A stretch of 64,000 nucleotides of DNA. It comes from Granulimonas faecalis (lineage in GTDB: Bacteria; Actinomycetota; Coriobacteriia; Coriobacteriales; Atopobiaceae). Position numbers and translations under genes: made by a program. Below the pieces are notes generated by a model. The model was not told the origin of the DNA. It saw nothing but the letters and a program-made list of their open reading frames with translations, and ran no database searches. The number at the start of each line of letters is the position of its first letter. The first letter of the stretch is position 1. Below, piece after piece: positions 43,191-53,545 of this stretch. Location: NCBI RefSeq assembly GCF_022834715.1, contig NZ_BQKC01000001.1, positions 1,338,501-1,402,500 of the forward strand, read 5' to 3'.

Positions 43191-44300
43191 ATGACCATAG
43201 ACACGATTTTCGCCCCCTCGTTTGGCAACCGCCCGTCCCAACTGGTGGGTCGGGAACCCCAGATCGGGACGATGCTCGCCGGTCTCGACTCCGCCCCCGG
43301 CAGCAGGGAGCGTTCCATCGTCATGCTCGGCCAACGGGGCAGCGGCAAGACCGTCCTCCTCTGGGAGCTCGCCGAACGGGCCCGCGCCCGCGGCTGGACC
43401 GTCGCCAGCCCCACGATCCCCTCTGAGGGGATGCTCGACAGGATCGTCGAGAAACTGCAGGCAGACGCCGGCAGGTACGTCGAGGGTGACGACCACGCCC
43501 GCATCTCGGGCGGCAGCATCGGGGCGCTCGGCTTCTCCGTCGGGGTCCAGTTTTCCAAGGATGCTCCGACCGTGGCCAGCCCCGAGCACCGTCTCACCCA
43601 GACCGTGCAAAGGCTGAGCGAGCTCGGCAGGGGCTCCCTCATCCTCATCGACGAGCTTCAGGCCAACTCCCCGGAGGTCCGTCAGCTGGTCTCCGTGTAC
43701 CAGGAACTGGTCGGCCAGGGCCTCGACGTCGCCATCGTGATGGCGGGGCTCCCCGGCGCCGTCTCCGCGACCCTCAACGACCGCGTCCTCACCTTCCTCA
43801 ACCGCGCCCGGAAGCTCCCCCTCCCCGCCATCCCCATCGGCGACGTGGAGGCGTTCTACGAGGATGCGTTCCGCGAGCTCGGAATCGCGAGCACCGGCCC
43901 CATGACGCGCCAGGCGGCAGAGGCGTCACAGGGGTCCGCGTACCTCATGCAGCTCCTGGGGCACAACATAGCCATCCGCCTGCAGCCCGGCGGCGAGCTC
44001 ACACCGGATATCCTTGAGAGCGCGGCTGCCTCCTCGCAGGCAGACTTTGAGAACGACGTCTGCGAGACGACGCTGCGCGCCCTCTCCGACCGCGACGTCG
44101 ACTTCCTCACGGCCATGGCCCCGGACGAGGGGTCGAGCCGCATCGGCGACGTCGCCGAGCGCCTCGGGGTCACCCCCGACTACGCCCAGAAGTACCGCAG
44201 GAGGCTCCTCGACGCCGGCGTGGTGGAGCAGGCCGGACGCGGCAGGCTCACCTTTGCGGTCCCCTATCTACGCGACCACCTTCTGTCAAACGGGCTGTAA
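43191..44300 (+). CDS. AAA ATPase with C-terminal winged helix
   Basis: A 369-residue ATPase of the AAA_16/ORC-like type. It has LVGREPQIGTMLAGLD, Walker A MLGQRGSGKTVLLWEL (about residue 45), Walker B GSLILIDELQANSPEV and sensor region VAIVMAGLPGAV. The C-terminal ~80 residues form a winged helix (RIGDVAERLGVTPDYAQKYRRRLLDAGVVEQAG), likely for DNA binding. Such proteins are often encoded alone in actinobacteria and have no settled role. It starts after GAGGAGGATGA and converges with glycerate kinase. Confidence 0.82.
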   Translation: MTIDTIFAPSFGNRPSQLVGREPQIGTMLAGLDSAPGSRERSIVMLGQRGSGKTVLLWELAERARARGWTVASPTIPSEGMLDRIVEKLQADAGRYVEGDDHARISGGSIGALGFSVGVQFSKDAPTVASPEHRLTQTVQRLSELGRGSLILIDELQANSPEVRQLVSVYQELVGQGLDVAIVMAGLPGAVSATLNDRVLTFLNRARKLPLPAIPIGDVEAFYEDAFRELGIASTGPMTRQAAEASQGSAYLMQLLGHNIAIRLQPGGELTPDILESAAASSQADFENDVCETTLRALSDRDVDFLTAMAPDEGSSRIGDVAERLGVTPDYAQKYRRRLLDAGVVEQAGRGRLTFAVPYLRDHLLSNGL

Positions 44301-44333
44301 GGAGCGCGAGAGCCTGTCAAAACCCGCCCGCCG

Positions 44334-45464
44334 TCACGCGAGGTCGATGGCCAGGAGCGAGAAGAGGCGGTCCGCCGCGGCGGCAAAGTTCTCCTCGGCG
44401 TGGGCGAGCACCCGCTCCAGGGGCTCCAGCCTCGTGACGCAGGACACCGCGGCGGCAAGGCCGGGGATGTCGCCCGGACGGTAGCCCTCGTCCACCGACC
44501 CCGCCACGGCCACGCAGGGCACGCCCGCCCGCCGGGAGGCCGCTGTCACGCCCGAGACCACCTTGCCGTGGGCGGTCTGGGCGTCCAGCCGCCCCTCGCC
44601 GGTGACCACGAGGTCGGTGCCGTTGAGGAGCCCCTCGAAGCCCACGAGGTCGAGCACCGTGTCGATGCCCGGCCTGAGGGTGGCCCCCACCGCCAGGCAC
44701 GCCGCGCCCAGGCCGCCGGCCGCCCCTGCCCCCGGGACGGACGCGACGTCGCGTCCGCAGGCCTTTGAGAGCGCACGGGCGTAGACGGCCATGCCCTCCT
44801 CCACGCGCTCGACGACCTCGGGGGTGGCGCCCTTCTGCGGCCCGAAGACCCGGGTGGCGCCCTGTTCGCCCAGGAGCGGGTTGTCCACGTCGCACATCAC
44901 GGTGAGCCCCGCGGAGGCCAGGCGCCGGTCCAGCCCCGAGAGGTCCACCGCCGCCACGCGCCCGAGGTCGGCGGCGCAGGGGACGACCTCCTCGCCCCGG
45001 GCGTCCAGCAGGCGAGCACCCAGCGCCACGAGGAAACCGCTGCCGCCGTCGTTGGTGGCCGACCCGCCGATGGCCAGGGCCACGCCGCGTGCCCTGCGGT
45101 CGAGCGCGTGGGCCACGAGCTGACCGGTCCCCAGCGTGGAGGCAGCGAGGACGTCCTCCCGGCCCGCCACGAGGGGCAGCCCTGACGCGGCGGCCATCTC
45201 TATGACGGCGCCGCCGTCCGGCAGCATGCCGTAGGCGGCCTGGACAGGGTCGCCCAGGGGGCCGTCCACCCGGGCCGTCACCTTCTCGCCACCCGTGGCC
45301 GCCACGACGGCGTCCACGGTCCCCTCCCCGCCGTCGGCCATGGGGACGGCGGCCCACCCGCAGCCGGGGAAGTGCCGCTCGGCGGCCTCGGCGAGCAGCT
45401 CCGCGGTGCGGGCCGAGGAGAGCGTGCCCTTGAAGGAGTCGCAGGCAAACAGGAAGCGGGGCAT
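44334..45464 (-). CDS. glycerate kinase (GlxK/GarK family)
   Basis: Phosphorylates glycerate with ATP, feeding the glycolytic pool. The 376-residue protein shows FLFACDSFKGTLSSARTAELL at the N-terminus, VPMADGGEGTVDA, AIGGSATNDGGSG (the conserved G-G-S-A-T-x-D-G-G block) and DLVVTGEGRLDAQTAHGKV near the C-terminus. Whether the product is 2- or 3-phosphoglycerate cannot be decided here; the family contains both. The start follows GAGGAGGACCC. The upstream gap of 371 bases contains only repeats. Confidence 0.93.
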   Translation of the reverse strand: MPRFLFACDSFKGTLSSARTAELLAEAAERHFPGCGWAAVPMADGGEGTVDAVVAATGGEKVTARVDGPLGDPVQAAYGMLPDGGAVIEMAAASGLPLVAGREDVLAASTLGTGQLVAHALDRRARGVALAIGGSATNDGGSGFLVALGARLLDARGEEVVPCAADLGRVAAVDLSGLDRRLASAGLTVMCDVDNPLLGEQGATRVFGPQKGATPEVVERVEEGMAVYARALSKACGRDVASVPGAGAAGGLGAACLAVGATLRPGIDTVLDLVGFEGLLNGTDLVVTGEGRLDAQTAHGKVVSGVTAASRRAGVPCVAVAGSVDEGYRPGDIPGLAAAVSCVTRLEPLERVLAHAEENFAAAADRLFSLLAIDLA

Positions 45465-45530
45465 GGGTCCTCCTCGGTTTGGGAGCTGGCGGGATATCAA
45501 GCGTAACGGCTACGAGGCCGGGCCGAGCGG

Positions 45531-45560
45531 GCGGTTATCGGCGGTTGTCGGCGGTTGTCG
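45531..45560 (+). repeat. three 10-bp tandem repeats
   Basis: GCGGTTATCG, GCGGTTGTCG, GCGGTTGTCG in tandem, in the gap upstream of glycerate kinase. Confidence 0.7.
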
Positions 45561-45589
45561 GCGATTTCATCAAACACGAAATAGGACAA

Positions 45590-45618
45590 GTGACAGATGG
45601 GCCAGGCACCTTTGTCAC
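45590..45618 (+). repeat. 29-bp palindromic element, copy 2
   Basis: GTGACAGATGGGCCAGGCACC...TTGTCAC matches the element near 30.3 kb in 26 of 29 bases, in opposite orientation. It lies between glycerate kinase and the second CACCTGAACGCG repeat locus. Confidence 0.7.
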
Positions 45619-45637
45619 ACGTCTACATCGCGCATCG

Positions 45638-45775
45638 GCACCTGAACGCGAATGGGGGCGACCTCCTCGGCACCTGAACGCGACTGGGGGCGGATTTCGC
45701 CCTCCTGAACGCAGCTGAGGGCGACTTTGGCGGCTGGACCGCGCCGCGAGTCGCCCTCAACCGCATTCAGGTGCC
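45638..45775. repeat. repeat family CACCTGAACGCG, locus 2 (four copies)
   Basis: Three plus copies have their CTGAAC cores at 45642, 45674 and 45705 (steps of 32 and 31), followed by one reversed copy at 45751-45775. The unit reads CACCTGAACGCG-N2-TG(A/G)GGGCGA, as at 15.2-15.4 kb. Together with the two entries above it accounts for the gap between glycerate kinase and the Fe-dehydrogenase gene. Confidence 0.85.
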
Positions 45776-45835
45776 GAGGGGTGCCGAGAGGACCCCGGGT
45801 GCCGAGAGGTGCGGCGCACCCGGGGGCCGGCTCCC

Positions 45836-47023
45836 CTACCGGGCCGCCTCCAGGATGGCCACCACGTCGCTGGCCTCCAGGTGGCAGAAGCCGCCCAGGT
45901 TGCCGCCGCGGGCCTCCACGGCCCCCTCGGCCATCTCGCGCATCTGCTCGGGGGTGGGGTCGATGCCCAGCTCGGTGAGGGTCGTGGGCAGGCCGATCTT
46001 GTGGCACCAGTCGTCCCAGGCCTCGATGCCGCGGAGACCCGTGGCCACCGGGTCGTCGAAGTCGTTCTCCACGCCAAAGACGTTCACGCCAAACTGGGCG
46101 AAGCGCTCGGGCTTGGTGTGCAGCACGTACCTGGCCCAGGCGGACCAGATGGCCGTGAGGCCGGCCCCGTGAGCCACGTCGAACATGGCGCCGATCTCGT
46201 GCTCGATGGCGTGGCAGGCGAAGTCGCCCACGTTGCCGGTACCGGTGAGGCCGTTGTGGGAGAGCGAGCCGGCCCACAGCAGGTTGGAGCGGGCGGCGTA
46301 GTCGCCGGGGTTGGCCAGGGCCTCGGGCACCGCGGTCCTCACGGTGCGCATGAGCCCCTCGGCCATGGCGTCGATGAGCTCGGTGTGCTCCACGGTGGTG
46401 AAGTAGCGCTCCATGGTGTGCATCATGATGTCGGCGCCGGGGGCCGCGGTCTGGAAGGCCGGCAGCGAGTAGGTGAGCTCGGGGTTCATGATGGCAAAGA
46501 GCGGGCGGGCGCACTCGTGGTTGTAGGAGCGCTTGAGCATGGGGCCGTCGAGGGTGTCGATGTTGATCACCGTGGAGTTGGAGGTCTCCGAGCCGGTGCC
46601 GGCCAGGGTGGAGATGGCGGCCAGGGGGGCGATCCTGTCGGTGGCCACCTTGCCGAGGAAGAGGTCCTCCAGCTCGAAGTCGTTGGTCAGGCCGTAGGCG
46701 ATGGCCTTGGAGGAGTCGATGGCGCTGCCGCCGCCGATGGCGAGCACGAAGTCCACGCCCTCCTTGCGGGCGAGCTCCACGCCCTCCTTCACGAGGGAGA
46801 GGCGCGGGTTGGGCACCACGCCGTCCAGCTCCACGTACTCGACGCCGGCCTCGGCGAGGCCCTTCTCCACGCGGTCGAGCAGGCCCGTGGTGCGTACGTA
46901 GTCGCCGCCCCAGTGGATGAGGGCCTTGGTGCCGCCGTACTCCTTGACGAGGCGGCCGGCCTCGCTCTCGGTGTCCTTGCCGAACACGACCTTGGTGGGA
47001 ACGAGGAACTCGAAATTGACCAT
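45836..47023 (-). CDS. iron-dependent alcohol dehydrogenase (butanol dehydrogenase / YqhD type)
   Basis: Reduces aldehydes to alcohols. The 395-residue protein starts MVNFEFLVPTKVVFGKD after AGGAGTTGCGCGTC; a TTG three codons earlier is too close to the ribosome site. It has FVLAIGGGSAIDSSKAIA (nucleotide site), TLAGTGSETSNSTVI, and the metal ligands in DIMMHTMERYF and NVGDFACHAIEHEIGAMFDVAHG. NADPH preference is expected for the BdhA/YqhD group but is not shown by the motifs. It ends the acyl-CoA gene cluster and could reduce butyraldehyde or hydroxy-aldehydes. Confidence 0.9.
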   Translation of the reverse strand: MVNFEFLVPTKVVFGKDTESEAGRLVKEYGGTKALIHWGGDYVRTTGLLDRVEKGLAEAGVEYVELDGVVPNPRLSLVKEGVELARKEGVDFVLAIGGGSAIDSSKAIAYGLTNDFELEDLFLGKVATDRIAPLAAISTLAGTGSETSNSTVINIDTLDGPMLKRSYNHECARPLFAIMNPELTYSLPAFQTAAPGADIMMHTMERYFTTVEHTELIDAMAEGLMRTVRTAVPEALANPGDYAARSNLLWAGSLSHNGLTGTGNVGDFACHAIEHEIGAMFDVAHGAGLTAIWSAWARYVLHTKPERFAQFGVNVFGVENDFDDPVATGLRGIEAWDDWCHKIGLPTTLTELGIDPTPEQMREMAEGAVEARGGNLGGFCHLEASDVVAILEAAR

Positions 47024-47106
47024 GACGCGCAACTCCTATCCATAGGGATCTTTGAACGGTGGGAAAACCCGGTGACAAACAGTGGCCCGGTACCGGGCCG
47101 GCGGGA

Positions 47107-48321
47107 TCAGCCGGCGGTGAAGTACATAGAGATGCCCTGGCCGCCGCCGATGCACATGGACACCATGGCGTCGCCCTTCTCCGGGTGGCGGCGCCCGAGC
47201 TCATAGGCGCACTTGAGGGCGAGCACGGCGCCGGTGGCCCCGATGGGGTGGCCGAGGGAGATGCCGCCGCCGTAGACGTTCACGCGCTCCGGGTCGAGGC
47301 CGAGGTCGCGGCTCACGGCCACGACCTGGCTGGCAAAGGCCTCGTTGAGCTCGAAGAACCCCACCTCGGCCGGGTCGATGTCCAGCTGCTCGGCGAGCTT
47401 CTTGGTGGAGAGGAAGGGCGAGTAGCCCATGAGGGCGGCGTCGTAGCCGGCCACGGCCCAGCCGCGGATGGTGGCCATGGGCTCGCAGCCCAGCTCGGCG
47501 GCCTTGGCGCGGGTCATGACCACCACGGCCGCGGCGGCGTCGTTCAGGGAGCTGGAGTTGGCCGCGGTCACGGTGCCGGTGCCGTCGAAGACGAAGCACG
47601 GCTTGAGCCGGGCCAGGCCCTCGGCAGTGACGCCGTCGCGGGGGTTCTCGTCGGTGTCCACCACGGTGACGGCACCCTTGCGGCCCGGCACGTTGACGGC
47701 CACGATCTCGTCGGCGAAGACGCCGTCCGCCACGGCCTTCACGGCGCGCTGCTGGCTGCGGGCGGCAAACTCGTCCTGCTCCTCGCGGGTGACGTTGAAC
47801 TCCCGGGCCACGTTCTCGGCGGTCACGCCGTTGTGGGACTCGTCCAGGGGCCAGGTGAGGATGTCGATGACGCCGTCCTCGAAGCGCTTGTGACCCATGC
47901 GGGCGCCCCAGCGGGCGTCGGTGACGTAGTAGGGCAGCTGCGACAGGTTCTCGGTGCCGCCGGCCACCACGACCTCGCTGGCGCCGCACCGGATCTCCAT
48001 CACGGCCTCCACGATGGCCTGGAGGCCGCTGCCGCACTGGCGGTTGACCGAGTAGGCGCAGGTCTCGTTAGGCAGGCCCGCCTTGAGGCCCACGGCGCGG
48101 GCCACGAAGCCGTTGGGGCCCCAGCCGCCCACCTGGCCCACCACGAGCTCGTCCACCTCGGCCGGGTCGATGCCGGCGCGCTCCACGGCCTCGGCCACCA
48201 CGGTGGCGCCGAGGTCGATGGCCGAGATGTCCTTGAGGCTGCCGCCGAAGCGGCCGATGGCGGTGCGGGCGCCGGCCACGATGACGATGTCGTCGTCGTG
48301 CTTCTCGAAGGTCCTGTTCAA
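47107..48321 (-). CDS. acetyl-CoA C-acetyltransferase (thiolase)
   Basis: Condenses two acetyl-CoA to acetoacetyl-CoA or runs in reverse. In the 404-residue protein the nucleophile is in VNRQCGSGLQA, and the other catalytic residues are in NEAFA, GHPIGATGA and SMCIGGGQG. The N-terminus ARTAIGRFGGSL is typical. The best start is TTG after GGGAAGAGCT; there is no ATG at a suitable place. It lies 34 bases after the hydroxyacyl-CoA dehydrogenase gene, in one transcription unit with it. Confidence 0.93.
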   Translation of the reverse strand: MNRTFEKHDDDIVIVAGARTAIGRFGGSLKDISAIDLGATVVAEAVERAGIDPAEVDELVVGQVGGWGPNGFVARAVGLKAGLPNETCAYSVNRQCGSGLQAIVEAVMEIRCGASEVVVAGGTENLSQLPYYVTDARWGARMGHKRFEDGVIDILTWPLDESHNGVTAENVAREFNVTREEQDEFAARSQQRAVKAVADGVFADEIVAVNVPGRKGAVTVVDTDENPRDGVTAEGLARLKPCFVFDGTGTVTAANSSSLNDAAAAVVVMTRAKAAELGCEPMATIRGWAVAGYDAALMGYSPFLSTKKLAEQLDIDPAEVGFFELNEAFASQVVAVSRDLGLDPERVNVYGGGISLGHPIGATGAVLALKCAYELGRRHPEKGDAMVSMCIGGGQGISMYFTAG

Positions 48322-48355
48322 AGCTCTTCCCTCTCTCTTCTCTCTCGGGCTACGG

Positions 48356-49207
48356 TCACTTGGTGTAGTCGTAGAAGCCGCGGCCGGTCTTGCGGCCCAG
48401 GCGGCCGGCGTCGACCATGGTCTGCAGAATGGGCGCGGGGCGGTACTTGGAGTCGCCGAACTGCTCGTAGAGGCCGCGCATGGTGGCGAGCACCACGTCG
48501 ATGCCGGTGAAGTCCATGAGCTCACAGGGGCCCATGGGGTGGTTGCAGCCGAGCTTCATGCCGCGGTCCACGTCCTCGGGGGCCACGCCCTCCATGACGA
48601 GGAAGGCGCCCTCGTTCTGGTAGGGCACGATGAGGCGGTTCACCACGAAGCCCGGCAGCTCCGGGGCGTCGATGGCCTCCTTGCCGATGGCCTCGGCGAA
48701 GGCGACGGCACGGTCGTAGGTGTCGTCGGTGGTGGCGATGCCTCGGACAAGCTCCACGAGCCTCATGACCGGCGCCGGATAGAAGAAGTGCATGCCCATG
48801 ACCGAGCCGGGGCGCGCCGTGGCGGCGGCGATGGCCGACACCGAGAGGCCCGAGGTGTTGGTCAGCAGGACGGCCTCGGGGTCGGCGTGCTCGTCGATGG
48901 AGGCGAAGGTGGCCTTCTTGATATCCAGGCGCTCGGGCACGGCCTCCACCACCACGGCGGCGTCGGCGATGTCGGCGAAGTCGCAGCTGTAGGTGAGGCG
49001 CCCCATGACGGCGTCCTTCTCGGCCTGGTCCATCTTGCCCTTGGCCACCTTGCCGGAGAGCAGCTTCTCGACGAGGGCCTGGGCGCGCTCCAGGGGCTCC
49101 GGGGCGATGTCCACGTTGACCGTCTCGAAGCCCGACTGGGCGCAGAGCTGGGCGATGCCGCCGCCCATGAGACCGGAGCCGATGACCGCGACCTTCTTCT
49201 CGTTCAT
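48356..49207 (-). CDS. hbd: 3-hydroxybutyryl-CoA dehydrogenase
   Basis: Reduces acetoacetyl-CoA to 3-hydroxybutyryl-CoA with NAD(P)H. The 283-residue protein begins VAVIGSGLMGGGIAQLCAQSG (Rossmann site), followed by VVEAVPERLDIK, MGMHFFYPAPVMRLVELVRG with the catalytic His, and PGFVVNRLIVPYQNEGAFLVMEG. The length matches the short Hbd type used in butyrate formation rather than the large beta-oxidation fusion. Translation starts after AAGGAAGCACACCTC. Its product has no crotonase in this window to accept it. Confidence 0.93.
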   Translation of the reverse strand: MNEKKVAVIGSGLMGGGIAQLCAQSGFETVNVDIAPEPLERAQALVEKLLSGKVAKGKMDQAEKDAVMGRLTYSCDFADIADAAVVVEAVPERLDIKKATFASIDEHADPEAVLLTNTSGLSVSAIAAATARPGSVMGMHFFYPAPVMRLVELVRGIATTDDTYDRAVAFAEAIGKEAIDAPELPGFVVNRLIVPYQNEGAFLVMEGVAPEDVDRGMKLGCNHPMGPCELMDFTGIDVVLATMRGLYEQFGDSKYRPAPILQTMVDAGRLGRKTGRGFYDYTK

Positions 49208-49285
49208 GAGGTGTGCTTCCTTTCCTTAATTAATGTGTCCGCTATGGTTAATCCGATGATTCAATGCTGCCGGGAGGGCCGTCTC

Positions 49286-50876
49286 TCAGCGCCCCTCCGG
49301 GCGCGGGCCCAAGGCGATGCCGGCGGGGCCGTCCACGGTGAAGAGCGCCGGGTCCATGACCTTGAGGTTCGGGCTCACGATGGGCGTGAAGCCCATAAGG
49401 TCGAGCACCTGGGTCTGGAGGTCGATGCCCGGGGCGACCTCCACGAGCTCCACACCCTCCGGCACCAGGCGGAACACGGCGCGCTCGGTGACCACGAGCA
49501 CCTCCTGGCCGGCGCGGCGGGCGGCGGGCCCGTTGAAGGAGAGCTGGCCCACCTGGGGGACCATCTTGCGCACCTCCCCCTCCCGCTCTATCACCAGGCG
49601 GCCGTCCTCGAAGCGGTACCGGCCGCCCTTGGCGGTGAAGGTGCCGAGGAACACCACCTTCTTGGCGTTCTGGGTGATGTCGATGAACCCGCCGGCGCCG
49701 GCGCAGCGGTCCCCCATCTTGGTGGAGTTGACGTTGCCCTGGCCGTCGAGCTCGCCGAGGCCCATGAACGTGACGTCCACGCCGGCGCCGTCGTAGTAGT
49801 CGAACTGCTCGTGGTGGGCCACCATGGCCGTGAGGTTCTGGCCTATGCCAAAGTCCACGCCGCCCAGCTGCACGCCGCCGTAGATGCCGCTCTCGACGGT
49901 GATCATGACGTCGTCGGACAGTCCCTCCTCGGCGGCCACGCGGCCCACCATGTCGTTGGGGATGCCCGTGCCCAGGTTCACCACGGCCCCGGGGTAGAGC
50001 TCGCAGACGCCGCGGCGGGCGATGAGCTTGCGCTCGTTCATGGGGGCCGGCTCGATGGCCTCCTCGGGCACCCGGGCCTGGCCGCAGAACGACGGGTCGA
50101 AGTAGAACGACGAGGTCATGCGGTGGTCGGTCTCGGGGTCGGGGCAGACCACCACGGAGTCGATGAAGACGCCGGGGACGGTGACGTCCTTGGGGTCGAG
50201 GGTGCCGGTCTCCACCCGCTCGCGCACCTGGGCCACCACCTTGCCGCCCCAGCGCTTGCAGGCGAGCACCGCCGGCAGCACCTCGAGCTTCATGGCCTCG
50301 TCGGTGGTGGTGAGGTTGCCCTGGCCGTCGGCGGCGGTGCCGCGGATGAGGAGCCAGTCGATGGGGAGCGCCCGGTAGAACAGGAACTCCCGGCCGTCGA
50401 GCTCCACCACCTCCACGAGGTCCTCGCAGGCCCGGGTGCGCTCGTTCATCTTGCCGCCCTCCACGCGCGGGTCGATGAAGGTGCCCAGGCCCACCTGGCT
50501 CACCTTGCCGGGCAGCCCCGAGGCGGCCTCGCGGTAGAGCTGGGCCATCTGACCCTGGGGCAGGCAGTAGGCCTCCACCTTGTTTGAGGCGATGAGCTCC
50601 ATCCACCTGGGCTGCAGCCCCCAGTGGGCGCCGACGATGCGGCGCACCATGCCCTCGTGGGCCAGGTGCTGGATGCCGCGCTCGCGGTCCGACTGGCCGC
50701 AGGAGTGGATGAGGGTGAGGTCCCGGGGGTGCCCGGTCTCGAGGAACCGGCGCTCCAGGGCCTTGAGGTTTGACTCCGAGGCCGACACCAGGGTCATGGC
50801 CACGGTGGCCACGGTCTGGCCGTCCCGGATCTGTGCCATGGCCTCGTCGGGGGTGCAGAAGTGGGCGTCGAGGGCG

Positions 50877-50884
<8 letters not shown>
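49286..50884 (-). CDS. acyl-CoA:acetate CoA-transferase, fused alpha-beta subunits
   Basis: Moves CoA between acids such as acetate, butyrate or acetoacetate. The single 532-residue chain joins both halves of the family I transferase: the first half has GQTVATVAMTLVSAS and EVVELDGREFLFY, and the second has YPGAVVNLGTGIPNDM and MITVESGIYGGVQLGG with the catalytic Glu. This arrangement is the YdiF/Pct type. The start overlaps the end of the acyl-CoA ligase gene by eight bases, showing coupling. Substrate pair is not predictable from motifs. Confidence 0.9.
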
Positions 50885-52475
<1,591 letters not shown>

Positions 52476-52571
52476 GCCCACCACTCCCCTCTCTTCCCGC
52501 CGCCTTCGCCGCCTTCGAGGCCGTCTGCCGGCCGCGCGCCCCCGGGAGCTCCCGGGCCGCCGCGGGGCCAT

Positions 52572-53453
52572 CTAGTCCAGCTCCTCCCCGGAGCCGTCGA
52601 AGGCGTAGGTGCCGGAGCAGCCGATCATGCGCATGTAGTCGCGGATGAAGCCGATGGCGGCCTCCTCGCCCACCATCTGGATGTCCATGTAGTCGATGCC
52701 GGGCTCGGCGTTGAGGCGCTCGTGCATGGCGCCGCGCTGGAACTTGAAGAGGTCGGTGCAGACGTTGATCTTGTTGATGCCCAGCTCCACGCAGCGGCGG
52801 ATGTTCTCCTCTCCGGCGCCGGAGCCGCCGTGGAGGACGAGGGGCATCTTGAGGGCGGCCTTGAGCTCGGCCAGGCGGTCGAAGTCGAGGCTGGGCACGA
52901 AGTCGTCGGGGTAGGAGCCGTGGGCGGTGCCGATGGCCACGGCCAGGCAGTCGCAGTGGGTGCGCTCCACGAACTCCACCGCCTGCTCCACGTTGGTGTA
53001 CATGTCGGCCGAGCGTCCGTCGCCGGCGGCCGCGACGCCCACGTGGCCGAGCTCGGCCTCGCAGGAGGCGCCGTGGGCGTGGGCGATGGAGGCCACGAGC
53101 TGGGCGCGGCGCACGTTCTCCTCGAAGGGGAAGCTCGAGGAGTCGATCATGACGCTGGAGAAGCCCGCCTGGATGCAGCGGACGATGTCGGCGTACTCGC
53201 CGCCGTGGTCGAGGTTGAGGGCCACGGGCACCGCCAGGGGCTCGGCGATGGCGCGGATCATGGGCACCATGACCTCGGGGGTGGCGTGGGCCTTCATCTG
53301 GCGCGGGGAGATGTCGATGATCACCGGGGCGTGCTCGGCAGCCGCGGCGTGGCAGATGGCCCGGGCCTGCTCCATGTCGGTGCAGTTGATGGCCATGACG
53401 GCGTAGGAGTTCTCGCTGGCGTGCCAGAGCATTTCCTTCATGGAGGTGTACAT
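52572..53453 (-). CDS. class II ketose-bisphosphate aldolase
   Basis: A zinc-dependent aldolase that cleaves fructose- or tagatose-type bisphosphates. The 293-residue product has VALNLDHGGEYADIVRCIQAG and the other zinc ligands in VAIGTAHGSYPD and PLVLHGGSGAG, and ends with a NKINVCTDLFKF block. Translation starts after AAGGGAGAAGCCCCACC. It follows the PTS permease gene after a hairpin that could lower its expression, so the pair would import and split one sugar phosphate. KbaY/GatY-like or FbaA-like is not settled. Confidence 0.92.
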   Translation of the reverse strand: MYTSMKEMLWHASENSYAVMAINCTDMEQARAICHAAAAEHAPVIIDISPRQMKAHATPEVMVPMIRAIAEPLAVPVALNLDHGGEYADIVRCIQAGFSSVMIDSSSFPFEENVRRAQLVASIAHAHGASCEAELGHVGVAAAGDGRSADMYTNVEQAVEFVERTHCDCLAVAIGTAHGSYPDDFVPSLDFDRLAELKAALKMPLVLHGGSGAGEENIRRCVELGINKINVCTDLFKFQRGAMHERLNAEPGIDYMDIQMVGEEAAIGFIRDYMRMIGCSGTYAFDGSGEELD

Positions 53454-53498
53454 GGTGGGGCTTCTCCCTTTGCTCACGGTGGGGCGCTGATACGGAAA

Positions 53499-53531
53499 AG
53501 GGCCGGGGATGCTTCTCGCACCCCCGGCCCT
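53499..53531 (-). terminator. terminator or attenuator between EIIC and aldolase
   Basis: On the minus strand AGGGCCGGGG-N13-CCCCGGCCCT is followed by TTTTCC, 15 bases after the EIIC stop. It would end most EIIC transcripts and permit reduced read-through to the aldolase gene. Confidence 0.82.
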
Positions 53532-53545
53532 GCGGGGGACCGTTC

